Source of the DNA: Zanthoxylum bungeanum
Lineage: Eukaryota > Streptophyta > Magnoliopsida > Sapindales > Rutaceae
DNA: 64,000 bases
Reading direction: 5' to 3'
Assembly (NCBI GenBank): GCA_019454045.1
Contig: SKCR01018432.1
Span: 1-64,000 of the forward strand
How positions within the stretch are numbered: position 1 is the first letter of the stretch; every line of letters begins with the position of its first letter. The position numbers and the translations under genes were made by a program. The notes under the pieces are model-generated. The model saw only the letters and a program-made list of their open reading frames with translations. It was not told the DNA's origin and did no database searches. Of the stretch, positions 9,941 through 22,183 are shown one piece after another.

Positions 9941-11913
9941 TGTTGGGAAGCGGTCGCGAGTGCGCAGCGGGAAAAAAAATATAATGATTATGATGCCGCT
10001 TTCCATTTGAACAAGACCATTTGTTTTGATTATTCTACAAGCCTAGGCAGATTACTATATATTATAAGCATAAAACTCATAAAACATGCAAAGAACATAA
10101 ACCTAAACATGCTAACTATCATAAGAACTCTAATTAAAATAAAGAAAGAAAAAGACTTACTTGAACCGTAGACTCCACCAGTCCTCCCTCAAATCTACAA
10201 GCTTTTCTCGAACTCAGCAAGCTCTTCCACGTTCCAAAGAGCCACCCAAGTGTGTGGCCTCCAAAGATGCACACACCAAAGCCAAAACTCAACGGCAAGA
10301 CTACGCCTTGAGTGCACGGTATTTTGCTCTTGGTGCTAGCCTATGCAAATACCTCAAAACTTTTAACTCGAGGTTCCTCTAGTCAATTAGACTTAAGGAT
10401 CCTCAAAATCAGTGGCTTACTCTTAAAACTTTAGAGTTGCTCACTTATATAAACCCAAGATTTGAAAGGTTTGGTGCAAAAATTTGTGAAGAATTCTTTG
10501 GGTTTATATAGTGCTCCAAAGACAACAAAATTAATTAAGAATCCGATGTGGGATAAAAGCCAATTTAATCTTAGCCATTGGATCTTAATTTAGTGGTTTA
10601 ATGAGATTATAAAACCCTAATATGAGTTTGGGCCGAATTGGAATTCAAAACAAATAACAAAATTAAATAAAAAATTTTTTTACTATTCACGCGGTTCTAT
10701 TCACGAGTTACTATTCACGTGAATAGTAATTTTTTTTATTCCAATTCCCAAAGTGCCCCTATCGTCATTCACCAATCCCTAAGCCACTATGGAACCTCAT
10801 AAATGATATGTTCAATAATTAAACATATTGAACCATTTATGAACAATTCCTACAACAATCATATATGCTGTTAAATATGTATTGTGCACTGTTAACCATT
10901 GATTTCGAATTTGTTGTGTGTGACCTTTTGGGTTCCCCTCAAGTTGGACATGAAATGAATCGTGATAATTTAATCGAACATAAATTATCCTCCGATCAGA
11001 TGGTCGTTCGATTTCAAAGACCAAGGTTGACATCTAGCAACATGCCAAGGCCCTCAAATGAGAATGAAAGATATATATACTCATTCTGTATGCGATTTAC
11101 ATATGATACGGTCCCTCGCCTCACTGTATCCCCACCTATTGACCTAGGGTACGGAAAGTGTCTATCCATATGGTCAAAGGTATGATGTTGATAGTGTCAT
11201 GAATCGTGCTAACCCAAGAATCTCACACGATTCTTCCGATGTGGCCACAGTCTCAAACACCGATCACACATATCAACCCGCGAACTGGGATACTACTCTT
11301 ATAAGAAAATATTATTTGAGAGAGTGGCGATTCTTTGTTGTATCTTTACAAACTTCATGTGTTTCAACAAATGACCCAATCATACCCTTATGACCGGATC
11401 TTTTGAACCGGGGAAGGCGAATGTCAAAGTTATTTGATCCACACATAAGATTGTAAAGACCTCAAGTCTAAGGACTAGTCATATAATCGATACATGAAAG
11501 TTCTCACAGACACATGGGATAAACACTCCATATGAAAACTTTCGGCGGTCAGTTCGATGGACACTAGCAACTCATGCATCCATGTGATACACCAAGTGGA
11601 CAGATCTCCGCTAGTAGCCTATGAGATCGGCTACCCCACTTAAGGGCGGATCATATTATCATGCTAGTCTCTCCGCTTTATGAACGCCCAGATTATTCAC
11701 AAAACTATGGCTATGAACATTTAAGAGTAATGATTCTCATAAGGCGTGGAAGACACCGTCTTATTACTCCAAAGGTTATTACAGTGTTGATGATTGATAT
11801 AAGTTATGTAAGACACGTATAATAAAGATTCCATTTTATTAATTAATGAAAATATTACAAATACATGTACATATAGCCCATCCACAAGTTGGGTATAGGG
11901 CATATCCCTAACA
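9941..11913 (-). repeat. Copia F 3' LTR
   Basis: A 1,973-base LTR. On the minus strand it starts TGTTAGGGATATGCCC beside the purine tract and ends CGCGACCGCTTCCCAACA. It contains a TATA box (minus strand ACTATATAAACCC, near 10505) and, downstream, a splice-donor-like TTCAAGTAAGTC. Left flank TTTAC is the expected duplication but no partner was found on the right. A 0.7-kb internal part recurs inverted at 41299-41993. Confidence 0.82.
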
Positions 11914-11925
11914 ATCTCCCACTTG
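11914..11925 (-). promoter_or_regulatory. Copia F polypurine tract
   Basis: Minus strand CAAGTGGGAGAT adjoins the LTR start TGTTAGGG, the standard copia plus-strand primer. Confidence 0.85.
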
Positions 11926-13490
11926 CACTATAGCCAACTAGTATGAATCTGGACACCATACTCCCGGGTGTGCCTATCATGCTTTTGTTGAGTCAGCCCT
12001 TTAGTTAGAGAATCTACAAGATTATATTCTGTGGGTATTTTCTCTATAATAACTTATTTTGTCTCAACAATCTCACTGATGAGATGAAATCGCCTGAGTA
12101 CATTCTTGGATTTCTGGTGGGACCTTGGTTTCTTTGATTGAGCAATGGCGCCCGTGTTGTCACAGTACATCGTGATGTCATTCTTTATTGCATGAAGCAC
12201 TTCCAGTTCCGTGATGAACTTCTTTATCTAGACTGCTTCTTTAGCTGCATTAGATGCTGCAATATACTCGGCTTCAGTGGTGGAGTCCGCTGTAGTTGAC
12301 TGCTTTGAGCTTTTCCAACTGACAGCACCGCCATTCAAAGTAAACAAATATCCTGTTTGTGATCTGCTGTCATCCTTATCGGTTTGAAAGCTCGCATCAC
12401 AGTAACCAATGACTTTCATCTCAGAACAATCTCCGTATGTCAAAAACACATCCTTAATTCTTCTCTGATACTTGAGGATTGTTTTGACAGCTGCCCAGTG
12501 TTGCTCACCAGGATTTGCCTGATACGTGCTCGTTATGCTAAGAGCATAAGAGACACCAGGTCTTATACATAGCATGGCGTACATGATCGATCCTATTGCT
12601 GAAGCATAAGGGATCCTACTCATATGCTCTCTATATGAAGGAGTACGTGGATATTGCTCCTTAGATAATTTGATTCCATGACAAGTAGGTAAATTACCTC
12701 TTTTGGAATCTTCCATTTTGATCTTTTCAAAAATGTATCTATGTCCGTAGATTGAGAAAGTCCTAACAACCTCTTAGATCTATTACGGAAGATCTTAATG
12801 CCGAGGATGTAGGCTGATTCTCCCAAATCTTTCATGGAGAAATTCTGAGATAACCATTGCTTGGTGGCTTGCATAATGGGAATATCATTCCCGATGATTA
12901 ATATGTCATCGACATATAATACAAGAAATACAACAGCACTCCCACTACTTTTCCTGTAAACACAAGGCTCGTCTACATTTTTGATGAAGTCAAATTCTTT
13001 GATTGTCTCATCAAATCGTATATTCCAACTTCTAGAGGCTTACTTGAGTCTATAAATGGATCGTTTAAGCTTGCATACTTTATTATGATCATCCTTAGAT
13101 GCAAACCCCCCATGTTATGTCATATAGACTTCCTCTAGGAGGTTCCCATTAAGGAAAGTTGTTTTGACATCCATCTGCCAAATCTCATAATCAAAGTGTG
13201 CAGCTAGTGCCAGTAAAATTTGAATGGACTTTATCATTGCAACCTAGCCTATTAGGTTTGGATGTTGCCTTCTGCATCAGTTTTACACTTGTAATTCCAC
13301 TTGCAGCCTATGGGTTTTATCCCTTCAGGTGCATCTACCAAGTCACAGACTTGATTCTGATACATAGAGTCTATTTCGGATTTCATGGCCTCAAGCCACT
13401 TGACTGAATCAATGTCACGCATTGCTTCGTCATAACTGGTGGGATCGTCATTATCAATGACCTGATCATGTTCCTCACCAATATGGAAAC
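11926..13490 (-). pseudogene. Copia F reverse transcriptase and RNase H
   Basis: On the minus strand: the start of reverse transcriptase near 13480, a PIGCKW-type block, LYVDDILII with the YVDD catalytic motif (about 12900-12925), FSMKDLGESAYILGIKI, MSRIPYASAIGSIMYAMLC, then an RNase H with GYCDASFQTDKDD, SQTGYLF, SWKSSKQ and STTEAEYIA (12228-12400). The RNase H catalytic Asp and Glu positions are present. Several stops and frameshifts break the polyprotein, for example near 12230, 12720 and 13050. Confidence 0.92.
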
Positions 13491-14596
13491 CATATCTTTC
13501 AGGCTCATGTCTTTCCGTACTAGACCTTCTGAGTTCATAACCTTGTGGTTGTTCCGTCGCTGCCCTTTTGAGGGGCCTGGGGTTTAGTTCTATGTTAGTT
13601 TGTTCTTCTTATACCTCATCGAGGTCAAGTCTACTCCCACTATATTTCTTGAGAAGGAATTCATTCTCTAGAAATTTAGCATTTCGTGAGACAAATATTC
13701 TTTGTTCATTTGGGACGTAGAACACGTATGCTCTTGAGTTCAAGGCATATCATATAACTTACATTTAACAGCCCTATCATCCAATTTGTTAGTTTATGTG
13801 AGCTTGACATATGTGTCACATCCCCAAACTCTTAGATAACTAAGACTATGACGTTTCCCAGACCATAACTCATATGGTGTTTGACTAACAGTCTTGGAAG
13901 GAACTTGGTTTAGTAGTAGTGTTGCAGTTTATAAAGCAAGACCCCAAAATGAAAGAGGTAGATCCGTGTCTGGCATCATTGATCGGACCATATCTAATAA
14001 TGTCTGATTTCTCCTTTCGGAGACCCCATTATGATGTGGAGTTCCCGGAGGAGTCCACTGGGAAACAATGCCATTTTCTCTCAAGTAATCTTGAAATTCG
14101 TTGTTTAAGTATTCACCACCTCGGTCATACCTTAGTGACTTAATAATTTTATTAAACTATTTTCTACTTCAGCATTGAAATCTTTCAATTTCTCAAAGAC
14201 TTCAGATTTGTACCGCATAAGGTACACATACCTATATCGCGAATGATCATCGATAAAGGTAATAAAGTAGGAGAATCCACCTCTAGCGGTGACTGACATT
14301 GGTCCACATACATCAGAGTATATGAGTTCTAATGTCTCCGCTGCACGTTGTCTTTTACCTTTGAAGGGTAATTTGGTCATTTTACCAAGTAAACAAGACT
14401 CACAAGTTCCATAAGGTTTATATTTGAAGGGTCTGAAATACCCATCCTTATGTAGCTTAGTTAATCTTGTTTCATTGATATGACCTAAGCGACTGTGCCA
14501 TAGAAGTGATTCATTGAGATTATTCGAGTTAATGTTGTATATATTAGAGGTTGAACATTCTTTGTTAGTTTGTAAGATATAGATACCATTATTCAA
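13491..14596 (-). pseudogene. Copia F integrase
   Basis: The best frame (14132-14596) has LLWHSRLGHINETRL and CESCLLGKM, the HHCC zinc-binding domain, then LELIYSDVCGPM with the first catalytic Asp and FITFIDDHSRY. Later catalytic regions and the C-terminal part follow in broken frames to about 13620, and the link to reverse transcriptase to 13490. Integrase inserts the cDNA into host DNA. This copy is dead. Confidence 0.88.
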
Positions 14597-14960
14597 AATA
14601 CCATCTCCATATTTTATTTCATTGAAATAAATAGAACATTCATTACAACTTATTAGGCATGAAAAGCCTTTATTACATAAAGAAGAAATTGAAATGATGT
14701 TTTTTTACTAGAGAAGGTACATAAACACAATCTTCTAAGTCTAAAACTAAACCATTCGGCAAAACTAATGAATAAGTCCCCACACACAATGCAGCCAGTT
14801 TTGCTCCATTACCCATGCGTAAGTCAACCTCCCCATGATGGAGTCTCCTACTGTTTCTCAGGCCCTGCACATTGTTACACAAGTGAGTCCCACAACCGGT
14901 GTCAAGCACCCTAGTAGAAGGTTCAGAGTTTTGAGAATATAGTTCAATCATATACAACAT
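14597..14960 (-). pseudogene. Copia F aspartic protease
   Basis: The frame 14673-14960 contains TRVLDTGCGTHLCNN, the D-T-G active site of copia protease, followed by the LRMGNGAK and VYVPSL blocks. A frameshift separates it from integrase. It would release Gag, integrase and reverse transcriptase from the polyprotein. Confidence 0.88.
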
Positions 14961-15810
14961 ACCTGAAGCATTGGGCTTCTTGGCCTCTTGGGCTTCTTGG
15001 CCTATTGGGCTTCCCTAGCTTCCTTGGCTTTCAAGGATCTGCAGTCTTTCTTCCAATGACCCTTCTTTCCACAAAAGAAACATTTCCCCTTTCCATTTTT
15101 CTTCTCCCCTTACCATTGGGCTTTAGGTGATATGGAGCCTTGCCCTTGCCCTTATTTTTCTTTGGGCTCGTGGCTTCAGGTCCGTACCCGTAAGCATGAC
15201 GGAGGTTTTAAGCTCCGGTTTCAAGTCCTTCTCTGCTTGCTTTATCTATTATGCAATTCTGCTAAAGTAGCTTCTTTATCAGACAGATGAAACTGCATAA
15301 TAAAGTTAGAGAATTATTTTGGTAAGGACTGAAGAATTAGATCTTGACATATCTCATGATCCATTATGAACCCGAGGTTGGCCAATTTTTCAATGTGGCC
15401 AATCATCTTAAGCACATGTCCACTAACAGATCATTCCTTATACCTTGTTTGGAATAAGGCACATGACACTTGGAATCTCACGGTATGAACGGAAGTTGCA
15501 TACAACTCCTTCAAGTGAAAGATGATGGTTTGAGCATCCATATCTTCGTGAGCTTTCTGAATTTCATCCGACATAGAGCCAAAATTATGCAAACTGCTTG
15601 CTCATCATCATCGACATGTTTCTTCCAAGCATCGAATGTATTTTGGTCATCATCGTCTACTGGTTCAGGGGAAAATGGTCTTTCAAGAACATAGAAAATC
15701 TATTCTTGTCGTAAGACAATTTTAAGGTTTCTAAACCAGTCATTGTAGTTGTCCTCTTTGAGCTAATGCTCATCAAGGATGGAATGAAGTGATACTCTGT
15801 TTGCCATTTG
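14961..15810 (-). pseudogene. Copia F gag with CCHC knuckle
   Basis: Translation of the minus strand gives gag from about 15810 (MANRVSLHSILDEH, then DWFRNLKIVLRQE and KKHVDDDEQAV) to a CX2CX4HX4C nucleic-acid-binding knuckle, CFFCGKKGHWKKDC, near 15040-15080. Internal stops and frame shifts are frequent. Confidence 0.85.
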
Positions 15811-17173
15811 AATGTTTGTGAAATATTTTGACCCACATGTTAAGAGAGAATGTTAAAATAGGAATATATTTTCATTAATGTTTCATAATAACATGGGCTT
15901 TTAATATTATGAATTTGCTCCCACTCAATGTTTTAAAATTTTAAGTAAATCGCATCAACCCCCAATGATGGATTTCTTGTGGGCAATGATCTTATTATCA
16001 TCATTTCATAACTCTGACTAGGGCTGGTCGTTATAAAATATGATAATTAGGTAGGTTCCCAACCAATTTATGATATAAATCACAATTCCTTGATCATTGG
16101 GTTGGGCAATCAAACATGCCATAGCTTATGCTAGTCCTCGTGGACACCCAATCTTTGCCACTAAGTTATAAGACCACGCCTAAGGGTCGCTGCGTCTTAT
16201 GACTCAGAAAAGTCAAACCATTGTCAATAGTACGATTTAGGGACAAATTAGTATTGGTCAGTCTGGTAAAGCCTAGTCCTGCCAATACGGTTTAAGCCAT
16301 TTCAGTCTATACTTTACAATGGGAGGCAAATTTTAGACTTAAATTATTATTGAGGATTTTAGCAAGTTTAAGTGAATAACTGTTAAATGGATTCCTCCAT
16401 TGAAAATTCCCCAGAGGGAGGGTGGAGCGAACTCTCTTAAATACCCTTACCTCTTAGGCTCTTTTCGTCTTGGTGACAGGAATAAACAATAGATCCTCCA
16501 AAATAGTCCAACACTTTACATATGCTTTAAGGTAAGCTTTGAGTAAATGATTATCTAGATGTCTTCACAGCTTTTCCTTTTGGCTATAAAAATGTGGTGA
16601 GTGAAGAAAGACACCAAATCATTATCTAACTCTAGTAATACATTTGGTTAAATTAACTTTAGTTTGGAAAGTTTTATTAACGCCTTGGTCTCACCCCACT
16701 TGTATCTTTTATAATGTCTTTTATTATAAACAAGTGATTTATATTTATTAGCCTTGAAGGTAATAAATCTCTAAGTTCATCACGGAATAATTACTTAGCT
16801 ATGGGATAAGCAATACACTCTCTATTTCTTAGAAAGTTTCTAGATGCTTGCACCCTAAAATAATCATGCCAATTCTAATCATACATAGAATTATCAAGCA
16901 TATAAGTTTTAATATGTTGGAATTATTTTAGGCATTAAATAACTTTGATTAATATTTAATTATGATATTGCATTTTATTTTATTCAATTAAATTTACTAT
17001 TCACATTTTTCTGCAGACGCGTGAACTTTAAATGCAATTTCACAATTCAAATCTTAACCAAATCATGCAAAACTTGTGCCTAAAATTAAGTTCAGGGTGT
17101 TAGCTTTCCAATGCGCTTTTAAACACCCAATTTTGAGTTCAAACGAGTGAGAACTAATCAAAACAAAAACGGC
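15811..17173 (-). other. Copia F 5' leader
   Basis: About 1.36 kb of non-coding sequence between primer site and gag. No convincing gene on either strand. A long leader is also seen in family B. Confidence 0.6.
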
Positions 17174-17186
17174 GCTCCGATACCAC
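17174..17186 (-). promoter_or_regulatory. Copia F primer-binding site
   Basis: Minus strand GTGGTATCGGAGC follows the LTR end CCCAACA, one change from the usual initiator-methionine tRNA site TGGTATCAGAGC. Confidence 0.85.
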
Positions 17187-18086
17187 TGTTGGGAAGCGGC
17201 CGCGAACATAAGTAGGAATGCGACGAATTTGATAAAAAAAAACACAACTATTATTGTGTTGTTACTGGATATTTTGGCATGAGGAGTAATGTGCAACCCA
17301 AAAATATAAATTCATCACATGGGAGGCGAACTCAAGACCTAACTAATTTTGTGAAATAGAATTTGGTGTCAACACTTTGAATTAAACAAACAAAACCCAT
17401 CAGTATTGAACTGACAACTAATAAAAAAAGAAATACAGAACTGAAGAAAATTAAGAGAGTAACAGAACAGATTCGACCAGAGGCTTTATTTTAATTTTAC
17501 AATTTGGAGTTTTCAACGCATTTAAATATAAAATCAAGGTATAACATCAACTATTCTATTGTGTGAACCCAATAAATCATCATCAAAACAACAATAACAA
17601 CACCAAATCCCTAATTTTTGAATGGGCGGTAAATAGATAAATTTCAATTCTTCCAAGTAAACAAGAAAATGAAGGGAACTTACTTTCTTGGAGCTAGCTT
17701 GAAAATGCTTCGATTTCCCCCTTGAATGGCTTCCTAGTTCGTGGGAGATAAATCATGAAGGGGCTGTTTTGAAGAAGTTAAATAGTGCCAAGGGATGATG
17801 ATGATGGAAAGCCTGTGAGAACTGAGGAGTGAGGAATGATTTGATGAAACTTGAAAGCCTGCATGCGTGACTGAAGTGTGAAGAGCAATGATGAATGAAG
17901 ATTGAAGATTGAAGATGAAGATGGTTGAAGTCGGTTAAGAATGAAATGAATAGCCTAATTAAGTTAGGTTTAATATATAACGTCGTTTTGTATATTCCAA
18001 AACGACGTCGTTTTATCCGATTCGATCCAATCCGAAATTCGACCCATCGCGATTCGATCGGATTCGGGAGACAGATTTGATGCCCA
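17187..18086 (-). repeat. Copia F 5' LTR side, divergent
   Basis: It ends (minus strand) CGCGGCCGCTTCCCAACA beside the primer site, matching the last 18-20 bases of the F 3' LTR. The rest is not recognisably the same sequence. It still looks like an LTR: a TATA-like TATATATTAAACC near 17970, a pyrimidine-rich leader and a GAAAGTAAGTTC donor-like site. It holds a 10-bp inverted repeat at 17980-18010 around ACGACGTCGT. Element B is inserted at 18087 and the flank resumes at 40778, up to about 40854. Confidence 0.55.
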
Positions 18087-20088
18087 TGTTGGACAATTAT
18101 GACCCATAGCATCACTATTTGTACAGAACATGGTGTTGTTGTACAAATTAACTATGTGACAAATGAAATTGCTCTTTTATCATTTGTAATTAGATTACCG
18201 GGATATATAAATGATAAAAGTCCATATGATTAGTTCCGGATTGATAAGATATGAGACAATATCAATCCATGAAGGTTTAATCATTAAAACATCCCTAGTC
18301 GCAGTATTATCGAGATTGGACATCGATAATACGAAATAGACTAGTATTGCACTTGTGCGTGTTATGGGAGCATAACAACATAGTTCTCATATATTTGGGT
18401 ATTGGATACTCATGCAAGTGTAATAGGAGGTTGTGTTTACCGATGGTATGGAAACAGCTTCGCTCTGGATAGACCCATCGGAATTCCATTGGTAGTATGA
18501 CTATGTGTCTATGGAAGTCCGAATCAGGGTATGTGTATTTGGTCTTAACCTGAGACTTGCACCGCTAATACTTGCGACAATCAATATAATTTGGTTTTGG
18601 TCGTCCAGGACTTTAACCGGTTCCGTGTACGCCTCTTCTGGGTATATTGAGAATCGTAGTGTATTGGGTGTGATGTCAAGATGGAAGTATCACTACATTC
18701 ATATGTAGATGATGATCACGTAGGATACGGAACTGGTGCTCTTATATGCTGCAGCTATCGGGATATTATGACTAGGTCATGTTTATCCGATTATAGAGAC
18801 TAGTTATCAGAGATCCGATATGTGCTTCGTACGGGGCAGACACAATTCCAGCATCAGGCCTAGCACGTGACATCCGATACTGGATCGCAATACGCAATTC
18901 TACGTATACTACGCCTGATATAGATTACATATTCCTTTAAGAATATTTCTGGAGAATTGGGTAGGCACGGTGCTTTGCTAGAAGCCAACCATGTCTTGTA
19001 AATCGGTAAAAACGTAGTACTAGGTACGTACGTGTTCGGATAGTCCGACGACCAGATTTACTACCAACATATTCAGAGATCTCATGGGTTGCTTCCCGAA
19101 GATTCACCGATGACGTATGACTCGCACATTATTAATCTGAGATTAATTAGTAGAGAGAGAAATTTAACCTAGGATTAATTACGGAGATATTTTATCTGGG
19201 ATAAAATACTATTTAAAGAGAGAGAACGATTAATTTGGAATTAATCGTTAAAATAATATATTCGATATATTAAACGAAATTAGATTTCGACGCGGAATTA
19301 AAATTAGATTTTAATTCGGCCGAACGAGTTAATTTAGAATTAATTCACTAGCGATGTGAATAGTAATTTTGTTAGGCATAATTATTTAATTAAATTTGAT
19401 TTAATTATGTCGAAACGGAAAATTCGTTAATTCGGAATTAGCGAACCCGAGCCCAGGAGTGTTTGCGGTCCCACTCGCATTTCGAATCAAATGGGGCCCA
19501 CAAGTCACATCACGCATCACATCATTAGTCATTCTAGTGATGTAAGTCATATCAACTTTGAGTGATGTGATGGTTGTCACTTGTGAGTGATGTGAGGTGA
19601 TTGAAATGCTTTAATTGCCTTGTACAATTTTTGGAAAATGAGATATGTATTTGATTTTTGAAATCAAACACAACACACAGAACTTCATCTTCTCCATCTC
19701 TCTCCCTCAACATTCGGCCAAGGGCCATTTTTTCTTCTCTCAAATTTCTCTCATGGCGGTGAGATACAAGAAGCTTTAGAAAGATTTGTGGCAAATTTTT
19801 CAATGATGCTAGCACATCCAAGGAGTCAAACAAAGGTGATAGGGAAACCCATTCATGAGCATGGAATCTCAAATCAAAGCTTGGAGCTTGAAGGACATCC
19901 ATGGAGGAGCATGACCGAAACTTCAAGGAGCACAAAATGGCTTGGCCGATAGCTTCAATGAAGAAGAAAGTTTTGTTGTTCCTCGCATCGCAAAAGCCGA
20001 TCAAAGTGAGTATTCCGCAACTTTACTTTGTTGTATTCACATATTTTCATTGCTTAATTTGATCTTGGGATAACCTAGAAACCCAACA
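18087..20088 (+). repeat. Element B 5' LTR
   Basis: 2,002 bases, TGTTGGACAATTATGACC to AACCTAGAAACCCAACA. In the first 300 bases I count about eight differences from the 3' LTR, so the two are roughly 97% alike there. The segment 19131-19445 is a chain of triloop inverted repeats. Confidence 0.95.
19131..19445 (+). repeat. Chain of ten triloop inverted repeats in LTR
   Basis: Perfect or near-perfect stems around three-base loops: 19131-19147 (TGA loop), about 19161-19180 (TAG), 19188-19208 (9 bp, TGG), 19225-19249 (11 bp, TGG), 19254-19272 (8 bp, TCG), 19275-19289 (TAG), 19295-19317 (10 bp, TAG), 19326-19346 (TAG), 19387-19407 (9 bp, TTG) and 19423-19445 (10 bp, CGG). The same chain occurs in every family B LTR in the window. 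Confidence 0.9.
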
Positions 20089-20104
20089 ATGGTATCAAGA
20101 GCAT
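20089..20104 (+). promoter_or_regulatory. Element B primer-binding site
   Basis: ATGGTATCAAGAGC directly after the LTR end, close to the initiator-methionine tRNA site of plant copia elements. Confidence 0.85.
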
Positions 20105-21630
20105 TGATTAAACATGAAATTGATTTATGGTAAAATTTGGGTAAAATTGATTTGAACATGTTTTGATGAAATTGTTTGATTGAGTATGCTTGAATGATGA
20201 TAACATAGTGTTATGCATGATCAATTTGATGAAAATTGAATTGGAACAATTTTTCCCCAAATGTTAGGCTTGGCCGAAAGTTGGACATGCCCTAAATATC
20301 ATGGTAATTTTGTTCTTTTGATTATTGGATGAATTGAAAGACTTGGGAAATGTTGATTTTGGATTTAATTGGATTGAAATCGAAATCGGACATAAAAACC
20401 CCAAATTGCCGTGACCAATAAGCATGGAAATGATATGATTTTTTTATTCAATAATGTTGGACATGTGTTGATGATAATGAGCATGATTAATTGTGTAAAT
20501 TGGTATTTTGGAAATGTTAATTTGACTAATTAATTATGGCTTATGCACTTTAGTAAATTAAATTGTGAAATTTGGAAATTTGGAATTTAATTAGTTGTCT
20601 AAATTTGGAATTGGGCTTTTAAAGTTGTATTTGGCCTTAATGGGCTTGGTTGGGCCAAGTTTGGTTTAGGTTAATTGGTTGGATCCAATTGGGCCCAAAA
20701 CTATATCCATAAAGTCCAAATATAATGAAATGGACCTTTAAAATTTTAATTGGGCCTAATGGGCCTAAATTGATTTTTAGCAAAAGGGTGATTCCTTTTG
20801 AGCTTTGGTTGCCAAAGTCCATGTTTTATAAATTAATTGAAAGCTCATTGGACTTTAATTAAATTGACATTGAATGTTAATTGGGCTTTGAGACCCGTAA
20901 AGATTAGATTTAGAATCTAAGTCGCAAAAGGCTCATTAAAAAGTGTATTTATTTAATTTGGAATTAAATAAAGAATTAGTATTGAATACAAATTAAATTG
21001 GATTTAATGTTGTAGTTTAATATAATTCAAGAATTCGTACTTTGAGTATTTATTCTTAAAACGAGTCAGACTCGCGCAAATCAAATCGTTGTTTGAACAT
21101 TGGATGGTCATTAATTTCAGATTAACTAATTGGATTAGATTGATTGATAACATGCTTTGTGTGAATAAATGGATGTAATGTATGAATAATGTATATCGAA
21201 TGGATATTAGAAGGGTGAGGGCAATTTTAGAAATTGTTGTAATAAATTTAGAATTTATTAAATTGGATCTGCATGTCCAGCCTATTACCTCTTGATTCTT
21301 TGTATTTCTATTCTCACCTATTCCCCTCAATGTAAATGAGGTTTCTTTAGAAGTGTTATGTAATTGGGTAGAAGTAAGATTTGTGCTAGCGGGAGAGAGG
21401 AAACGGAGAGATTTGTTCTAGGAACAAGTTGTTTTAAATATCCATCCGCATATCATTATTAATTTATTTATCGCGCCTTATTATGCTTTTAGAATGCATG
21501 TTTAAGGGTATATGATGAGACCTAATAAAAGATAATTAATTGGTTGCCAATTACGCGAAAAACCCTCAACATATATTAAGCGTTTTTCCTTCCATTGAAT
21601 GATTCATTCTCAAGATCCAAGATTGGCACT

Positions 21631-22020
21631 GGTTTGTTGGCCAAAGTCAAGGCCTTTGTCCATCGCGGATGTGTTTGAATCATGAAGGCTTTGTTCCATA
21701 TCGCATGTCTTGTCCAAGTTGTGATTTGTTGGCCAAAGTCAAGATCACTTCTTGTCCATCGACATCAATTACGAAGCTTTCCAAGGTCAATGGGTCCCGC
21801 TTAACTGGAATCATTAAGTTTGTTGTGCCAAAGCCAAGGCTTAGTTGATTCAAAGGAAAAAGGTTAGGAAATATATTGGATATATTGGCATATATTATAT
21901 ATATGTTTCGGACTTGGAAGTCCACCTACTGGATCTAAGAATTGGATGAGATCCAATTGATCTTAGAGATCAACCTAGTTAAATATTATACAATTTGTTG
22001 GCCAAAGTCAAGGTTGTGTG
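21631..22020 (+). repeat. Four hairpins sharing a GGCCAAAGTCAA core
   Basis: The core TTTGTTGGCCAAAGTCAAG occurs at 21631, 21721, 21814 (variant TTTGTTGTGCCAAAGCCAAG) and 21988. Each is flanked by different arms that pair with each other, for example GTGAT...ATCAC at 21721-21748 and TAAG...CTTA at 21814-21845. The arms differ between sites but remain complementary. Confidence 0.85.
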
Positions 22021-22183
22021 TTATTTAACGGGATCCTAGCCCACTAGGAAACAAGGTTTCCCGAGTACTCAACAGAGGGTTAGAGGCTCGCCGAAAAATA
22101 GTGGGAGGCAAGTATTAAATTTGCAATTTCGTCTAGATACTTGCCAATACGCGCTCTTTTCAATTTTTCGTCAATTAATAAAT

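Noticed and set aside
18505..18708. Open frames inside family B LTRs (also 37201-37467, and minus frames 18307-18489 and 37003-37185)
   Set aside because: They recur only because the LTRs are copies, end at different places in different copies, and match no protein family.
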